Below, in pieces: positions 42,525 through 50,741 of a stretch of DNA of 64,000 bases. Both the position numbers and the translations under genes were made by a program. Every line of letters begins with the position of its first letter. Position 1 is the first letter of the stretch. The notes under the pieces were generated by a model. That model had not been told where the DNA came from. It saw only the letters and a list, made by a program, of their open reading frames with translations, and did no database searches. Source of the DNA: Sulfurospirillum sp964466465 (lineage in GTDB: Bacteria; Campylobacterota; Campylobacteria; Campylobacterales; Sulfurospirillaceae); contig CAYXNJ010000005.1 in NCBI GenBank assembly GCA_964466465.1, forward strand, positions 1 through 64,000. Direction: 5' to 3'.

Positions 42525-42548
42525 CATGTAAGGATTTTTCCTTACATG
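42525..42548. terminator. Hairpin after htpG (left copy)
   Basis: Stem CATGTAAGGA / TCCTTACATG with a TTTT loop. The 29-base stretch 42524-42552 is repeated with only two differences at 43239-43267 on the far side of the acetyltransferase gene. Confidence 0.75.
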
Positions 42549-42581
42549 TAAATTTAAACAAATGCGTCATGGAGCCCTATT

Positions 42582-43226
42582 ATGCATGGACCAAATCCAA
42601 ACAATCCTTTCCCGCTCAACGCTCAACACCGAGTATGTTATCTTAAAAATATCATCAAAAACCCTTCTATTCTTGTAGGAGATTACACCTACTATGACGA
42701 TCCAGATTCTCCAGAAAATTTTGAAAAAAATGTCTTATACCATTTTGATTTTATTGGAGATAAACTCATTATTGGAAAATTTTGCGCTATTGCAACAGGT
42801 GTAAAATTTATTATGAATGGAGCAAACCACCAACTTGATAGCTTTACAACCTACCCTTTTGGGATATTTGGTAATGGATGGGAAGCAGGTATGGCTTCAC
42901 TCCAAAACATACCTCAAAAAGGAAATACGACGATAGGAAACGATGTTTGGATTGGATATGAGGCTACGATTATGCCAGGAATTAATATTGGTGATGGTGC
43001 TATTATTGCATCTAAGTCCGTTGTTACAAAAGATGTCCCACCTTATACTATCGTCGGTGGTAATCCTGCAAAAATTATACGCAAACGTTTTTCGGATGAT
43101 GTAATTGAACTTCTTTTAAGATTAAAATGGTGGAATTGGGCAATTGAAAAAATTACTCAAAATATATCAATACTTTGCAGTAATGACATAGCAAAACTAT
43201 CATCGTTAGATACATCAAATAACTAA
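42582..43226 (+). CDS. Xenobiotic-type O-acetyltransferase (CatB/Vat-like)
   Basis: Left-handed beta-helix acetyltransferase of the XAT class, which includes CatB chloramphenicol and Vat streptogramin acetyltransferases; many relatives have other substrates. 214 residues. Hallmarks: YYDDPDSPENFE near the start, the catalytic His in FIMNGANHQLDSFTTYPF, hexapeptide repeats through IGNDVWIGYEATIMPGINIG, and VGGNPAKIIRKRF. The end of the gene is richer in A/T than its neighbours. It stands alone between two near-identical hairpins and a convergent gene, which suggests acquisition as a cassette. The substrate cannot be predicted. Confidence 0.88.
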   Translation: MHGPNPNNPFPLNAQHRVCYLKNIIKNPSILVGDYTYYDDPDSPENFEKNVLYHFDFIGDKLIIGKFCAIATGVKFIMNGANHQLDSFTTYPFGIFGNGWEAGMASLQNIPQKGNTTIGNDVWIGYEATIMPGINIGDGAIIASKSVVTKDVPPYTIVGGNPAKIIRKRFSDDVIELLLRLKWWNWAIEKITQNISILCSNDIAKLSSLDTSNN

Positions 43227-43235
43227 CTACCGTGT

Positions 43236-43267
43236 TTTACATGTAAGGTTTTTTCCTTACATGTAAA
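43236..43267. terminator. Hairpin after the acetyltransferase (right copy)
   Basis: Perfect 13-bp stem TTTACATGTAAGG / CCTTACATGTAAA with a six-T loop. The stop codon of the convergent DUF255 gene lies inside the right arm, so the hairpin can serve both directions. Confidence 0.8.
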
Positions 43268-44993
43268 GTGTCACTGCTCGTACCGCTTCAGGGTACGCAT
43301 GAGCGTACTTTTGAATACCTGAGCCAAAACTCTCCAACATATCTTTGGCTCTTATATACAATGCTGTATCATCCTCCAATTTCGCTAATTCCAAAAGACT
43401 TTTTATCATAGTTGAGAGTGGGCTTTTATAGCTATTGTCCTCTAAAACGGCTTTTGCACGAAACGCTTTATCGGAGAGGTACCATGTCTCTTCTTTATAA
43501 AATTTATGTTCAGCTTCATGGCTCAGCTTTTTTGCCAATTCCAAATAACGCATTTCATTCGTATGTCTATATGCACACAGCAACGATTCAATAACAAAAG
43601 CATAATCCTCAAGCAAACCTTCTACTTTGAGGCTTCCACCTAAAACAATTTGGTGGTATAACACACCATTCGCATATAAAGAATTTAAGAGTGTATCAAG
43701 CACATTTTTTGCTTTTTCAATCTTACCCGCTTCAAAAAGCGCTGTAATCATAAGCGCATTCCACGCCGTTAAAATCTTCGTGTCAATAAACGGATACGCC
43801 ACCTTTTGGCGCTCTTCTTTTAAAACAGCCATCGCTTCATCCAAACGCGAAGGTTTTCTCTCTTGTGTTAGCACAGGATTTGTGCTTTGATGCTCAAAAT
43901 TACCAAATTTAGTGATGCCAAAATAGTCCAAAACTTCTTTTACTTCAGCTTCACTCAATCCTTTTTTTAACAGAGCCTCTTTTGCTTGAGCACATTTAAA
44001 GACAAAGTATTTGCCCTCTTCTCCTTCACTGTCCGCATCACTGGCACTGAGGTAGAGTCCTTCTTTTAAAAACCGTTCATCCATCGCTTCGATGGTTTTA
44101 TCGACCACTGCTTTAAACAATGGTTTTTGTGTAAGTGCATAAAGCTTAGCATAGACTTCGATCAATTCAGCATTGGTGTAGAGCATTTTCTCAAAGTGCG
44201 GAATTACCCAAGCCTCATCGACGCTGTAACGGTAAAATCCACCCTCTATCTGATCGTTTATGCCTCCTTGTGCCATTGCAAACAGTGCGTCTTCACTCAT
44301 ATAGAGCGCTTCAAGATTTTTAGTGTGTGCATAAATATCTAAAAGGGCATTCCATGTCGAAGCATGCGGGAATTTTGGGGCACTACCTACGCCTTTAGAA
44401 ACATCATCAAAACTTGCTTTGACATTGTTCACAAATGCCTCAATCAGGGCGTCTTTATCAATGGGTTCTTTCTGCTCAAAGCTACGCTCATAATGCTTAA
44501 TAGCAGCCTCAATACTCTGCGCACTTTTTTGCACTTCATCAAACGCATCATCAAACTTGCCTTTAATAAAACTCACAAGCTCACGAAATCCCATCCGACC
44601 TTGTGCACTTTGAGGAGGCAGATAGGTTCCTACAAAAATGACTTGCTGTGTGGGCGTCATAATGATACTCAAAGGCCATCCACCGCTACGCTGTGTCAAT
44701 AAATAATGCACATCTTGGTAGTATTTATCCAAATCAGGCATCTCTTCACGATCGACTTTAATGCTCACATACGAATCATTGAGCAGTTTTGCGCTCACAT
44801 CATCTTCAAAAGTTTCTCTCTCCATCACATGACACCAATGACAGGTGCTATAACCAATGGAAAGAAAAATCAGCTTATTTTCATCTTTGGCTTTGGCAAG
44901 CGCTTTATCGCTCCAAGCCATCCAGTTTACAGGGTTATGTGCATGTTGTAAGAGGTATGGAGAATCCTCATGAATAAGGTCATTACTGTGCAT
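43257..44993 (-). CDS. DUF255 / YyaL-type thioredoxin-like protein
   Basis: Cytoplasmic protein of the SSP411/YyaL family: an N-terminal thioredoxin-like domain (DUF255) fused to an (alpha/alpha)6 glycosidase-like domain. 578 residues, somewhat shorter than the ~650-690 usual. The redox motif is in YSTCHWCHVMERETF, preceded by EDSPYLLQHAHNPVNW. Later segments GGINDQIEGGFYRYSVDEAWVIPHFEKMLY and SASDADSEGEEGKYFVF are family signatures. The biochemical role is unsettled. Its last codons form part of the hairpin at 43255. Confidence 0.92.
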   Translation of the reverse strand: MHSNDLIHEDSPYLLQHAHNPVNWMAWSDKALAKAKDENKLIFLSIGYSTCHWCHVMERETFEDDVSAKLLNDSYVSIKVDREEMPDLDKYYQDVHYLLTQRSGGWPLSIIMTPTQQVIFVGTYLPPQSAQGRMGFRELVSFIKGKFDDAFDEVQKSAQSIEAAIKHYERSFEQKEPIDKDALIEAFVNNVKASFDDVSKGVGSAPKFPHASTWNALLDIYAHTKNLEALYMSEDALFAMAQGGINDQIEGGFYRYSVDEAWVIPHFEKMLYTNAELIEVYAKLYALTQKPLFKAVVDKTIEAMDERFLKEGLYLSASDADSEGEEGKYFVFKCAQAKEALLKKGLSEAEVKEVLDYFGITKFGNFEHQSTNPVLTQERKPSRLDEAMAVLKEERQKVAYPFIDTKILTAWNALMITALFEAGKIEKAKNVLDTLLNSLYANGVLYHQIVLGGSLKVEGLLEDYAFVIESLLCAYRHTNEMRYLELAKKLSHEAEHKFYKEETWYLSDKAFRAKAVLEDNSYKSPLSTMIKSLLELAKLEDDTALYIRAKDMLESFGSGIQKYAHAYPEAVRAVTLYM

Positions 44994-45002
44994 TGTTTTG
45001 CC

Positions 45003-45395
45003 TTATGGTTTGTAAGGTTCAGGCATATATCCCTTAGACATCAGAGATTTCATACCACCTTTAAGATTAACAACTTTATAACCTTGCTTTGATAAAAGCT
45101 CAGAAACGGCAGAAGTACGATTGCCTGTGCGGCAAATAAGTGCAAACTCTTTATCTTTACTAACATGTTTATCGAGTTCTTTGATAAAAGCTTCCGCGTT
45201 ATAACGTCCTTGTTCATCAAAGAACGTAATAGGAATCGCATTTTCAACCAAGCCTGTCTCTTTCCATTCTGGCAGAGTTCTAATATCAACAATTTTTATA
45301 CCACTTTTAACCACCTCTTCACTAGCATCAACATGGCGAAGTTCTGCAAAAAGAAGGGTTGAAAGTAGTGATATGAGTAGTGAAATTTTATACAT
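45003..45395 (-). CDS. Periplasmic rhodanese-like sulfurtransferase
   Basis: Single-domain rhodanese of 130 residues with an N-terminal signal peptide (residues 1-17). The active-site loop CRTGNRTS contains the catalytic Cys near residue 88. A VVKSGIKIVDIRTLPEWKETG entry is typical. Exported single-domain rhodaneses take part in polysulfide or thiosulfate handling in sulfur-respiring Campylobacterota, although the substrate is not shown here. The ribosome-binding site is locked in a hairpin. Confidence 0.87.
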   Translation of the reverse strand: MYKISLLISLLSTLLFAELRHVDASEEVVKSGIKIVDIRTLPEWKETGLVENAIPITFFDEQGRYNAEAFIKELDKHVSKDKEFALICRTGNRTSAVSELLSKQGYKVVNLKGGMKSLMSKGYMPEPYKP

Positions 45396-45398
45396 ATA

Positions 45399-45421
45399 AA
45401 CTCCTAATGATTTTAGGAGTT
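45399..45421 (-). promoter_or_regulatory. Hairpin sequestering the rhodanese ribosome-binding site
   Basis: On the minus strand AACTCCTAA and TTAGGAGTT form a 9-bp stem around a 5-base loop. The AGGAG in its 3' arm is the Shine-Dalgarno of the rhodanese gene, 5 bases before the ATG. It could also end transcripts coming from the upstream helicase gene. Confidence 0.55.
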
Positions 45422-45457
45422 ATTTTATCGCTTTTAAGTTAGTGCAGACTTTAAAAC

Positions 45458-47488
45458 TTAATGTACCATTCCCGCTTCAACTAAAAACGGTGAATGGGTG
45501 TAGGAGATCTTCTTAATCTTATCGTATTTAGCGTAAGAGAGGTACAGCATATCTTTTGCACGTGTTGTTGCCACGTAAAATAAGCGACGCTCTTCTTCAA
45601 GACTTCCGCCTTTTTGCATCAATTTGCGATTGGGGAAGCGTCCATCCATAAGGTCGATGACATACACCTCTTTAAATTCAAGCCCTTTGCTTGCATGAAT
45701 ACTAAGTAAATTAACACCTTCACCCTCGCTCATCTCATTACTTCCAAGGGTCAGTGCATTTAAAAAGCGCTCACTTGAAGCATAACCACTTGCCAAATCT
45801 TTGAGCAAATGCCCTTTTCTAAAGATGCGAGCGCGTGCTTCTTGCTTCATTTTGTCGTCCACACTGCCATCTTTTTTTGTGGAACGTTTTATCGCTAACA
45901 CTTCAGCTATAGCACTGAATACTTCCGAACTTAACACATGATTGATAAGGCTTTGAGGCGTTTTAATACGTGTCGCATGCTTCATAAATTTATAAAACTG
46001 ATGTAAAAATTTTGCTCCATCTGTTGTGAGCTTTGGATGCTTTAAAATAGGGTTTGAGAGAAACTGCTCTTCAAAACCAAAATTGTAAAAACGGCTCACA
46101 CTCCCAAGATCGATCACATCATCAAAAAGCCCTAATTGATGGTTCTTTGCGCGCTTTTTAAAAATATCTTCCACATCGTCTCGCGGATGAAAAAAACCTT
46201 GATAGATGTTTCCCTCTCCTAGTTTAAAAAGCCCATCAAATAGCTCTTTTGAGAGCGAACTGCCCACGCCTCTAGCGTATTCAAAGGTATGAATAAACGC
46301 CATCATATCTTTGGGATTGACCACAACGCCCACAAGATCGAGCATTGCTTTGACTTCTGCGGCGTCAAAAAAGCTAATGCCTCCTTTGCGCCTACAAGCG
46401 ATTCCCTGCTCTCTAAGGGTTGCTTCTATGCCATCTGCTGTTGAGTTATTGCGAAAGATAACCGCAATATCAGCAGGTGCATGCGTTGAGTGTTTAATGA
46501 GCGAAGCGATAGAGTGGTATTGCGCGAAAAGCTCATCATAGATCAATAATTTTGGTGCTTCAAATGCTCCATCACGCGTTACTTCAAGCCTTTTTTCGTA
46601 AAGCCTTGGATTTTTTTCAATGACACGATTGGCTAGAGAGAGAATTTTGTGAGATGAGCGGTAATTTTTATTGAGTGTAAAAACATTCGCATTCGAATAA
46701 CGAGTACCAAAAGAGCCGATAATGTCGATATTGGCACCATTGAACGCATAAATGCTCTGGTCGTAATCGCCCACGCAAAAGAGTGATTTGGAGCGAAAAG
46801 CGTCGATGAGTGAACCTTGAAGGGTATTTGTATCTTGGTATTCATCAATGAGCACTTCATCAAAATTGAGCTCATCACTTGTTTTAAGCGTATCACGCAT
46901 GAGGATTAAAAGATCATTAAAATCCACATAACCAAACTCGCGCTTGAGGGCTTGAAACTCTTCAAAAATATCTTCATAAATATCAAAAAATAGCCCATGT
47001 TCACTATCATTGGACTCTAGCCATTCCGTAAAACTCTGTGTCACCGTACTGTTTTGATAGAGTGAAAAAATGTCATAAAGGTATGCCGCACTATAGGCTT
47101 TTACCCCTGAATCTATGTGGTCAAAACGGCGTCTATCATGAATACTTTTGAGTAAAATTTTAAGGTCTTTTGGCTGTTTCAATACAATATTTTTACCCAT
47201 TTTTTTGAGCAATCGATAGCTTACCGCATGAAACGTACCTGACTCGATTTGAGAGGTGATGTTTTTACCAAAGAAAACACCCACACGCTCCAACATTTCA
47301 GCTGCAGCCTTGTTGGTAAACGTAAGCAGTAAAATACGCGAAGGCTGCACACCTTGATGTAATAGATGTGCAATACGTGCTACAATCGTCGAGGTTTTAC
47401 CTGTTCCTGCACTGGCAATAATAAGGTTATGTCCTGAGGGTGCTGTTGCAGCACTTTTTTGCTCAGCATTGAGTCGGCTAAGAGGCAT
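45458..47488 (-). CDS. UvrD/Rep-type DNA helicase
   Basis: Superfamily 1A 3'-5' helicase, 676 residues. Motifs in order: Q-motif (LNAEQKSAAT), Walker A ASAGTGKTSTIVARI, LTFTNKAAAEML (Ia), Walker B DEYQDTN, GDYDQSIYAFNGA (III), NYRSS (IV), LLSIHASKGLEFKEVYV (V) and YVATTRAKDMLYLSYA (VI). It fits UvrD/PcrA-like repair helicases; no nuclease domain is attached. It is followed by the rhodanese gene. Confidence 0.92.
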   Translation of the reverse strand: MPLSRLNAEQKSAATAPSGHNLIIASAGTGKTSTIVARIAHLLHQGVQPSRILLLTFTNKAAAEMLERVGVFFGKNITSQIESGTFHAVSYRLLKKMGKNIVLKQPKDLKILLKSIHDRRRFDHIDSGVKAYSAAYLYDIFSLYQNSTVTQSFTEWLESNDSEHGLFFDIYEDIFEEFQALKREFGYVDFNDLLILMRDTLKTSDELNFDEVLIDEYQDTNTLQGSLIDAFRSKSLFCVGDYDQSIYAFNGANIDIIGSFGTRYSNANVFTLNKNYRSSHKILSLANRVIEKNPRLYEKRLEVTRDGAFEAPKLLIYDELFAQYHSIASLIKHSTHAPADIAVIFRNNSTADGIEATLREQGIACRRKGGISFFDAAEVKAMLDLVGVVVNPKDMMAFIHTFEYARGVGSSLSKELFDGLFKLGEGNIYQGFFHPRDDVEDIFKKRAKNHQLGLFDDVIDLGSVSRFYNFGFEEQFLSNPILKHPKLTTDGAKFLHQFYKFMKHATRIKTPQSLINHVLSSEVFSAIAEVLAIKRSTKKDGSVDDKMKQEARARIFRKGHLLKDLASGYASSERFLNALTLGSNEMSEGEGVNLLSIHASKGLEFKEVYVIDLMDGRFPNRKLMQKGGSLEEERRLFYVATTRAKDMLYLSYAKYDKIKKISYTHSPFLVEAGMVH

Positions 47489-47556
47489 TAATATCCTAGA
47501 GTAAAAAAATCAGAGGTGGGATTGTAGTCAAAAACACCCTAAAAAAAAGTAAAGCC

Positions 47557-48093
47557 TCACAGATACCAGTGACGTTTAACCAACTTACCATCTTTATTCT
47601 CATCAATATAGACCTTTTTAGGGTCATCATCTGAGAGCCATAACACATAATTCATTTCAGGAGTAATAATCTCAATGCGTTTTTCAACCACTTCGTAATT
47701 ACCTTTTGAAAGTTGCTCAAACACACGTGAAAGAACATGATTGGTTCGTGGAAGTTTCAGTTCTTTAAGGTTGATAGAATCATTCATAAACTGATAAATC
47801 AGCTTTTTTTGAAGCACTAAAGTTGCAAAGTAAGAACCACTCTCGCGGTACTCTTTGGTACTGACAAGGTTTTTTGCAACATTCCCCAAAGGGTTTATCG
47901 CATCAATTCTCGCACACGCATCACCGATGGCAACAAGAATTTGCTCATTTTTATCATTTTTAATCAAAAATGCAGCACCTTCATTGCACACTTTTTCAAA
48001 ATTTTTCGCCTCATAATCTCTTAAAACATCGTTGTAAGAGTATGCGTACATCGTACTGTAAAAAAGACCCAATAATGCTAAAACAACTCTCAT
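47557..48093 (-). CDS. Exported hypothetical protein in the MshM/N-like operon
   Basis: 178-residue protein with a signal peptide (MRVVLALLGLFYSTMYAYS). The mature part has helical TPR-like character (SYNDVLRDYEAKNFEKVCNEGAAFLI) and two cysteines that may form a disulfide. It ends with an acidic segment PKKVYIDENKDGKLVKRHW. It overlaps the upstream TPR gene by 4 bases, so the three genes form one unit. No family recognised; a periplasmic partner of the ATPase/TPR pair is a reasonable guess. Confidence 0.78.
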   Translation of the reverse strand: MRVVLALLGLFYSTMYAYSYNDVLRDYEAKNFEKVCNEGAAFLIKNDKNEQILVAIGDACARIDAINPLGNVAKNLVSTKEYRESGSYFATLVLQKKLIYQFMNDSINLKELKLPRTNHVLSRVFEQLSKGNYEVVEKRIEIITPEMNYVLWLSDDDPKKVYIDENKDGKLVKRHWYL

Positions 48094-48737
48094 TCTTGTC
48101 CTTTATAAAAATTTAGTAGTTCTTGTGCTTCTTTAGAATTAATATAGCTTAAAAAGAGTTCCAAAGACCTTATAGCCTCTGCGCGATCACCCAAATAAAA
48201 CTTTGCTTTAGCATAGAGTATCCACGGTTTTTCAGAACGTGAATAATGCTTGCTTGCCTCTTTTGCCCACGTTATTACCTCGCCATACGATTTTTGTTCA
48301 AAATAAAAATCAGCCAAAGCATAGGCATTATCGAAATTTTGCACGGTGTTATAACGTTTCAGCAATTCTTGTTCATGACTGAGTAAGCGTGTAGCCGCCT
48401 GTGTCTCATCCTTAGGCAACTTAGCATTCTTTATAGAGATATGAGGTGCTAAGAAAAGCGTCTCATCTTCTATGATTTGCGAGAGATTTTGCTCTTCTTG
48501 TAGCAGAATAGTTGCATTACTTTCATTCTTATCAAGGATAGGCGTTTGCACGGGCACTGTTTGAGGTATGGCTACAGCAGTAACAGTTGAAAGCTCATTT
48601 GAATTATGAGACATCCAGTAATAGCCTCCAAAACTGACCAAAAATAAAGAAGCAATCATAAAAACAATACGAATAATCCGTGCTTTTTTAAGCTTTGCAC
48701 AACGCTTTTCTAACTCTTCAAAACGTGCACTAGTCAT
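48090..48737 (-). CDS. Bitopic TPR protein (MshN/CtsX-like)
   Basis: 215 residues: a short basic cytoplasmic tail (RFEELEKRCAKLKKARIIR), one membrane helix (about 23-44), a linker and a C-terminal periplasmic TPR region (ALADFYFEQKSYGEVITWAK, then YAKAKFYLGDRAEAIRSLELFL). Pairing with an ExeA-like ATPase mirrors mshM-mshN of MSHA pili and ctsP-ctsX of the Campylobacter transformation system. It overlaps the ATPase gene by 8 bases and the exported protein by 4. Confidence 0.75.
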   Translation of the reverse strand: MTSARFEELEKRCAKLKKARIIRIVFMIASLFLVSFGGYYWMSHNSNELSTVTAVAIPQTVPVQTPILDKNESNATILLQEEQNLSQIIEDETLFLAPHISIKNAKLPKDETQAATRLLSHEQELLKRYNTVQNFDNAYALADFYFEQKSYGEVITWAKEASKHYSRSEKPWILYAKAKFYLGDRAEAIRSLELFLSYINSKEAQELLNFYKGQE

Positions 48738-49527
48738 GAATAAGCCCTATATCAAGTGCTGCCATTGTCAGAAGACAGCTGTTAAGTTTACGATACTTTG
48801 ATAAGCCCTTCTTTTGGGCATAATCAAGTAATTTCATCAAGGTATATAAAAATTTTTTAATCATTCTAAAATTGCCCTTGGCATACCGTGCGATGACTCT
48901 TGCCTCATTTTTAGAAAACATCATAGCAATTTCACCATGCGTATGCCCCATAAACAGTGTGTGAATGTACCGTAGTATCTCATTTTCATCCAGATTACCA
49001 TACTCAATGACACGTTTTGTACGCGTTTTGAACTGCTTTTTAGCCAACAGTGCCATTCCTTCATCTTTGTGCATGGCAAGAACAAATTGAAACAATTTGG
49101 TGTCACTTAAAATGCGAAGGAACTCAAACTGATCATCGTTTAAAAGTTGTGCTTCATCAATAAAAATAGTACATAATGTCCCTACATACGCCTCAAAAAG
49201 CTCATCCATAAACTCGCCTTGAGTCTTGCTTTTATCAAAAGGCATACCTCTGGCTTCATAGAGTTCTTTGAAAAGATCACGTGGGTCAAAAAACGGATGT
49301 TCGATGAGTACACTGATGGAGTTTATAGACGCAGAATAGTGCATCACACGCATAATATGACTTTTACCCACACCTGGATCACCTATGATAAAAATGAGAG
49401 GAATAGAAGGATCACCAATAACATTTTTAAGTTCATTGCGGGCAATCTCAGCACTAATGCTATCAAAATAAAACGAAGGATCAACCGTATCTTTAAAAAA
49501 CTCTTTAGCGGCTTCAAAATCTTTCAT
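48730..49527 (-). CDS. ExeA/MshM/CtsP-type AAA ATPase
   Basis: 265-residue P-loop ATPase with Walker A IIGDPGVGKSHIMRV near residue 47 and Walker B CTIFIDEAQLLNDDQ. A C-terminal helical region follows (ARVIARYAKGNFRMIKKFLY). ExeA/MshM-type ATPases help place secretins or pilus parts in the envelope, and the Campylobacter relative CtsP is needed for DNA uptake. Here it leads a three-gene unit with a TPR membrane protein and an exported protein. No secretin, prepilin or assembly ATPase is in the window, so its machine must lie elsewhere. Confidence 0.82.
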   Translation of the reverse strand: MKDFEAAKEFFKDTVDPSFYFDSISAEIARNELKNVIGDPSIPLIFIIGDPGVGKSHIMRVMHYSASINSISVLIEHPFFDPRDLFKELYEARGMPFDKSKTQGEFMDELFEAYVGTLCTIFIDEAQLLNDDQFEFLRILSDTKLFQFVLAMHKDEGMALLAKKQFKTRTKRVIEYGNLDENEILRYIHTLFMGHTHGEIAMMFSKNEARVIARYAKGNFRMIKKFLYTLMKLLDYAQKKGLSKYRKLNSCLLTMAALDIGLIHD

Positions 49528-49595
49528 TGAGACTCTTTGTCAAGCATACGCTTGGATTTATCTTATTTTAGCATATCTTTTTAGATTTTAGCGCG

Positions 49596-50093
49596 TCAAA
49601 AATTAACTGCATTCTCTTCAGGTAAGAGTGAACGCTTTGGAAGAGGAGGCGCGAGGTTGAGCTGTTGAGTGGGCTGATGTTGCTGCTTTGGAGCTGCTTG
49701 TTGCTGCTGAAATACACCCTCTTTTTTGATAGCTTCAACAATCTCTTGTGTTGTTGGATTGGTTTTTACAGTTAATTCTTTAATATATACCGAATCAATC
49801 ACTAAATTATGTGTTTTTTTAGCATATGCGATAACTGTGGACTTTAAAATCTCTTTACCACGAGAGGTCACGAGGTCTTCCGCAAAATAACTACCGATGA
49901 CAATATTGAGAGCATCAACGACCTTATATTCGTAAAGTTTAACCTCTTTGCCTTCAAAAATGAGACCAACAGTCACTTCCACAGGCTTTTTATCAGATTT
50001 TGCAAAGACATTGGCTTTAAAATGCTCCAATACCAACGTCTCTGCAAAAAGGCTTGTATATAAAAGAAAAAATACTATGAAAACAGGTCTCAT
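49596..50093 (-). CDS. Exported FliL-like protein
   Basis: 165 residues with a signal peptide (ending LFAET). The core pattern, with strands and helix VVDALNIVIGSYFAEDLVTSRGKEILKSTVIAYA, then VIDSVYIKELTVKT, resembles the periplasmic domain of FliL, the flagellar stator-associated protein. The C-terminus is Gln/Pro rich (QQQQAAPKQQHQPTQQLN), probably disordered. Classical FliL keeps a transmembrane anchor; this one appears cleavable. The FliL resemblance is an inference from pattern. Confidence 0.72.
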   Translation of the reverse strand: MRPVFIVFFLLYTSLFAETLVLEHFKANVFAKSDKKPVEVTVGLIFEGKEVKLYEYKVVDALNIVIGSYFAEDLVTSRGKEILKSTVIAYAKKTHNLVIDSVYIKELTVKTNPTTQEIVEAIKKEGVFQQQQAAPKQQHQPTQQLNLAPPLPKRSLLPEENAVNF

Positions 50094-50104
50094 TGCTGCC
50101 TTTG

Positions 50105-50611
50105 TTAAACGGATGTATCGAGCACACTTCCACCAAGTTCTGCGATACGCGCATCCACTTTTTCGAGTGCTTTTTGCATCGTAGTATAACTAATTTCAGG
50201 TAATTTTTCACCCCAAAGCTTTTCTGCTTCTGCAAATCCTTGAAGCATTCCAGAGCGTCCTGCTTGAAGCTTTGAAAGGTCGTCCCCTGCACCATTGATG
50301 ACAAAATCTGCAATACGCTCACTCGTTTGTGCTATACCAAAAAAACCATCTTCTGCAACCAAAGCTTTTGCTTCATCTTGAGTCAGTTCACCTATAGGTT
50401 TACCCGTATAGCCGATGTCTGCAAGACTAAACGTATCGGCTTGAGAACTAAAGGTCGTTTGAGACTCTTTTGTTATCTGCGCTATATACTCCGCAAGATA
50501 GCTATTGGTAATCTGCTTACCTGTGAGCTTTTTATCTTTGCCAGTAATCTCTTGATTGCTTTGTGAGTAGGTTATCAAGCCTTTTGATTCATAGGAAATT
50601 TCCAGATTCAT
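50105..50611 (-). CDS. Conserved hypothetical protein
   Basis: 168-residue soluble protein with no signal peptide. It begins MNLEISYESKGLITYSQS and contains NSYLAEYIAQITKESQTTF and a helical C-terminal half ending ISYTTMQKALEKVDARIAELGG. I chose ATG 50611 because CAGGGGG lies 6 bases upstream. An in-frame start at 50665 lacks one. The pattern recalls small proteins of this class loosely annotated as hydrogenase-4 component G, a name without functional support. It lies 11 bases before the FliL-like gene in the same direction. Confidence 0.75.
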   Translation of the reverse strand: MNLEISYESKGLITYSQSNQEITGKDKKLTGKQITNSYLAEYIAQITKESQTTFSSQADTFSLADIGYTGKPIGELTQDEAKALVAEDGFFGIAQTSERIADFVINGAGDDLSKLQAGRSGMLQGFAEAEKLWGEKLPEISYTTMQKALEKVDARIAELGGSVLDTSV

Positions 50612-50741
50612 GTTTGCCCCCTGTATCTGACTTTTGACACGTGTTTCAAGCAAAGCTTTAAACACTACGTTAACACTAAGTTCTCTTCGGCAGAGTGCCC
50701 ACGCACCCTTGGTGCTTTACTCTTCTTATGTACCTAAATCG

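Noticed and set aside
42582..43226. Calling the acetyltransferase a chloramphenicol or streptogramin resistance gene
   Set aside because: The XAT fold is clear but substrate cannot be assigned by sequence reading; many family members are not resistance enzymes.
42524..43267. Insertion sequence or integron cassette
   Set aside because: No transposase, integrase or attC-like site; the repeats are terminator hairpins.
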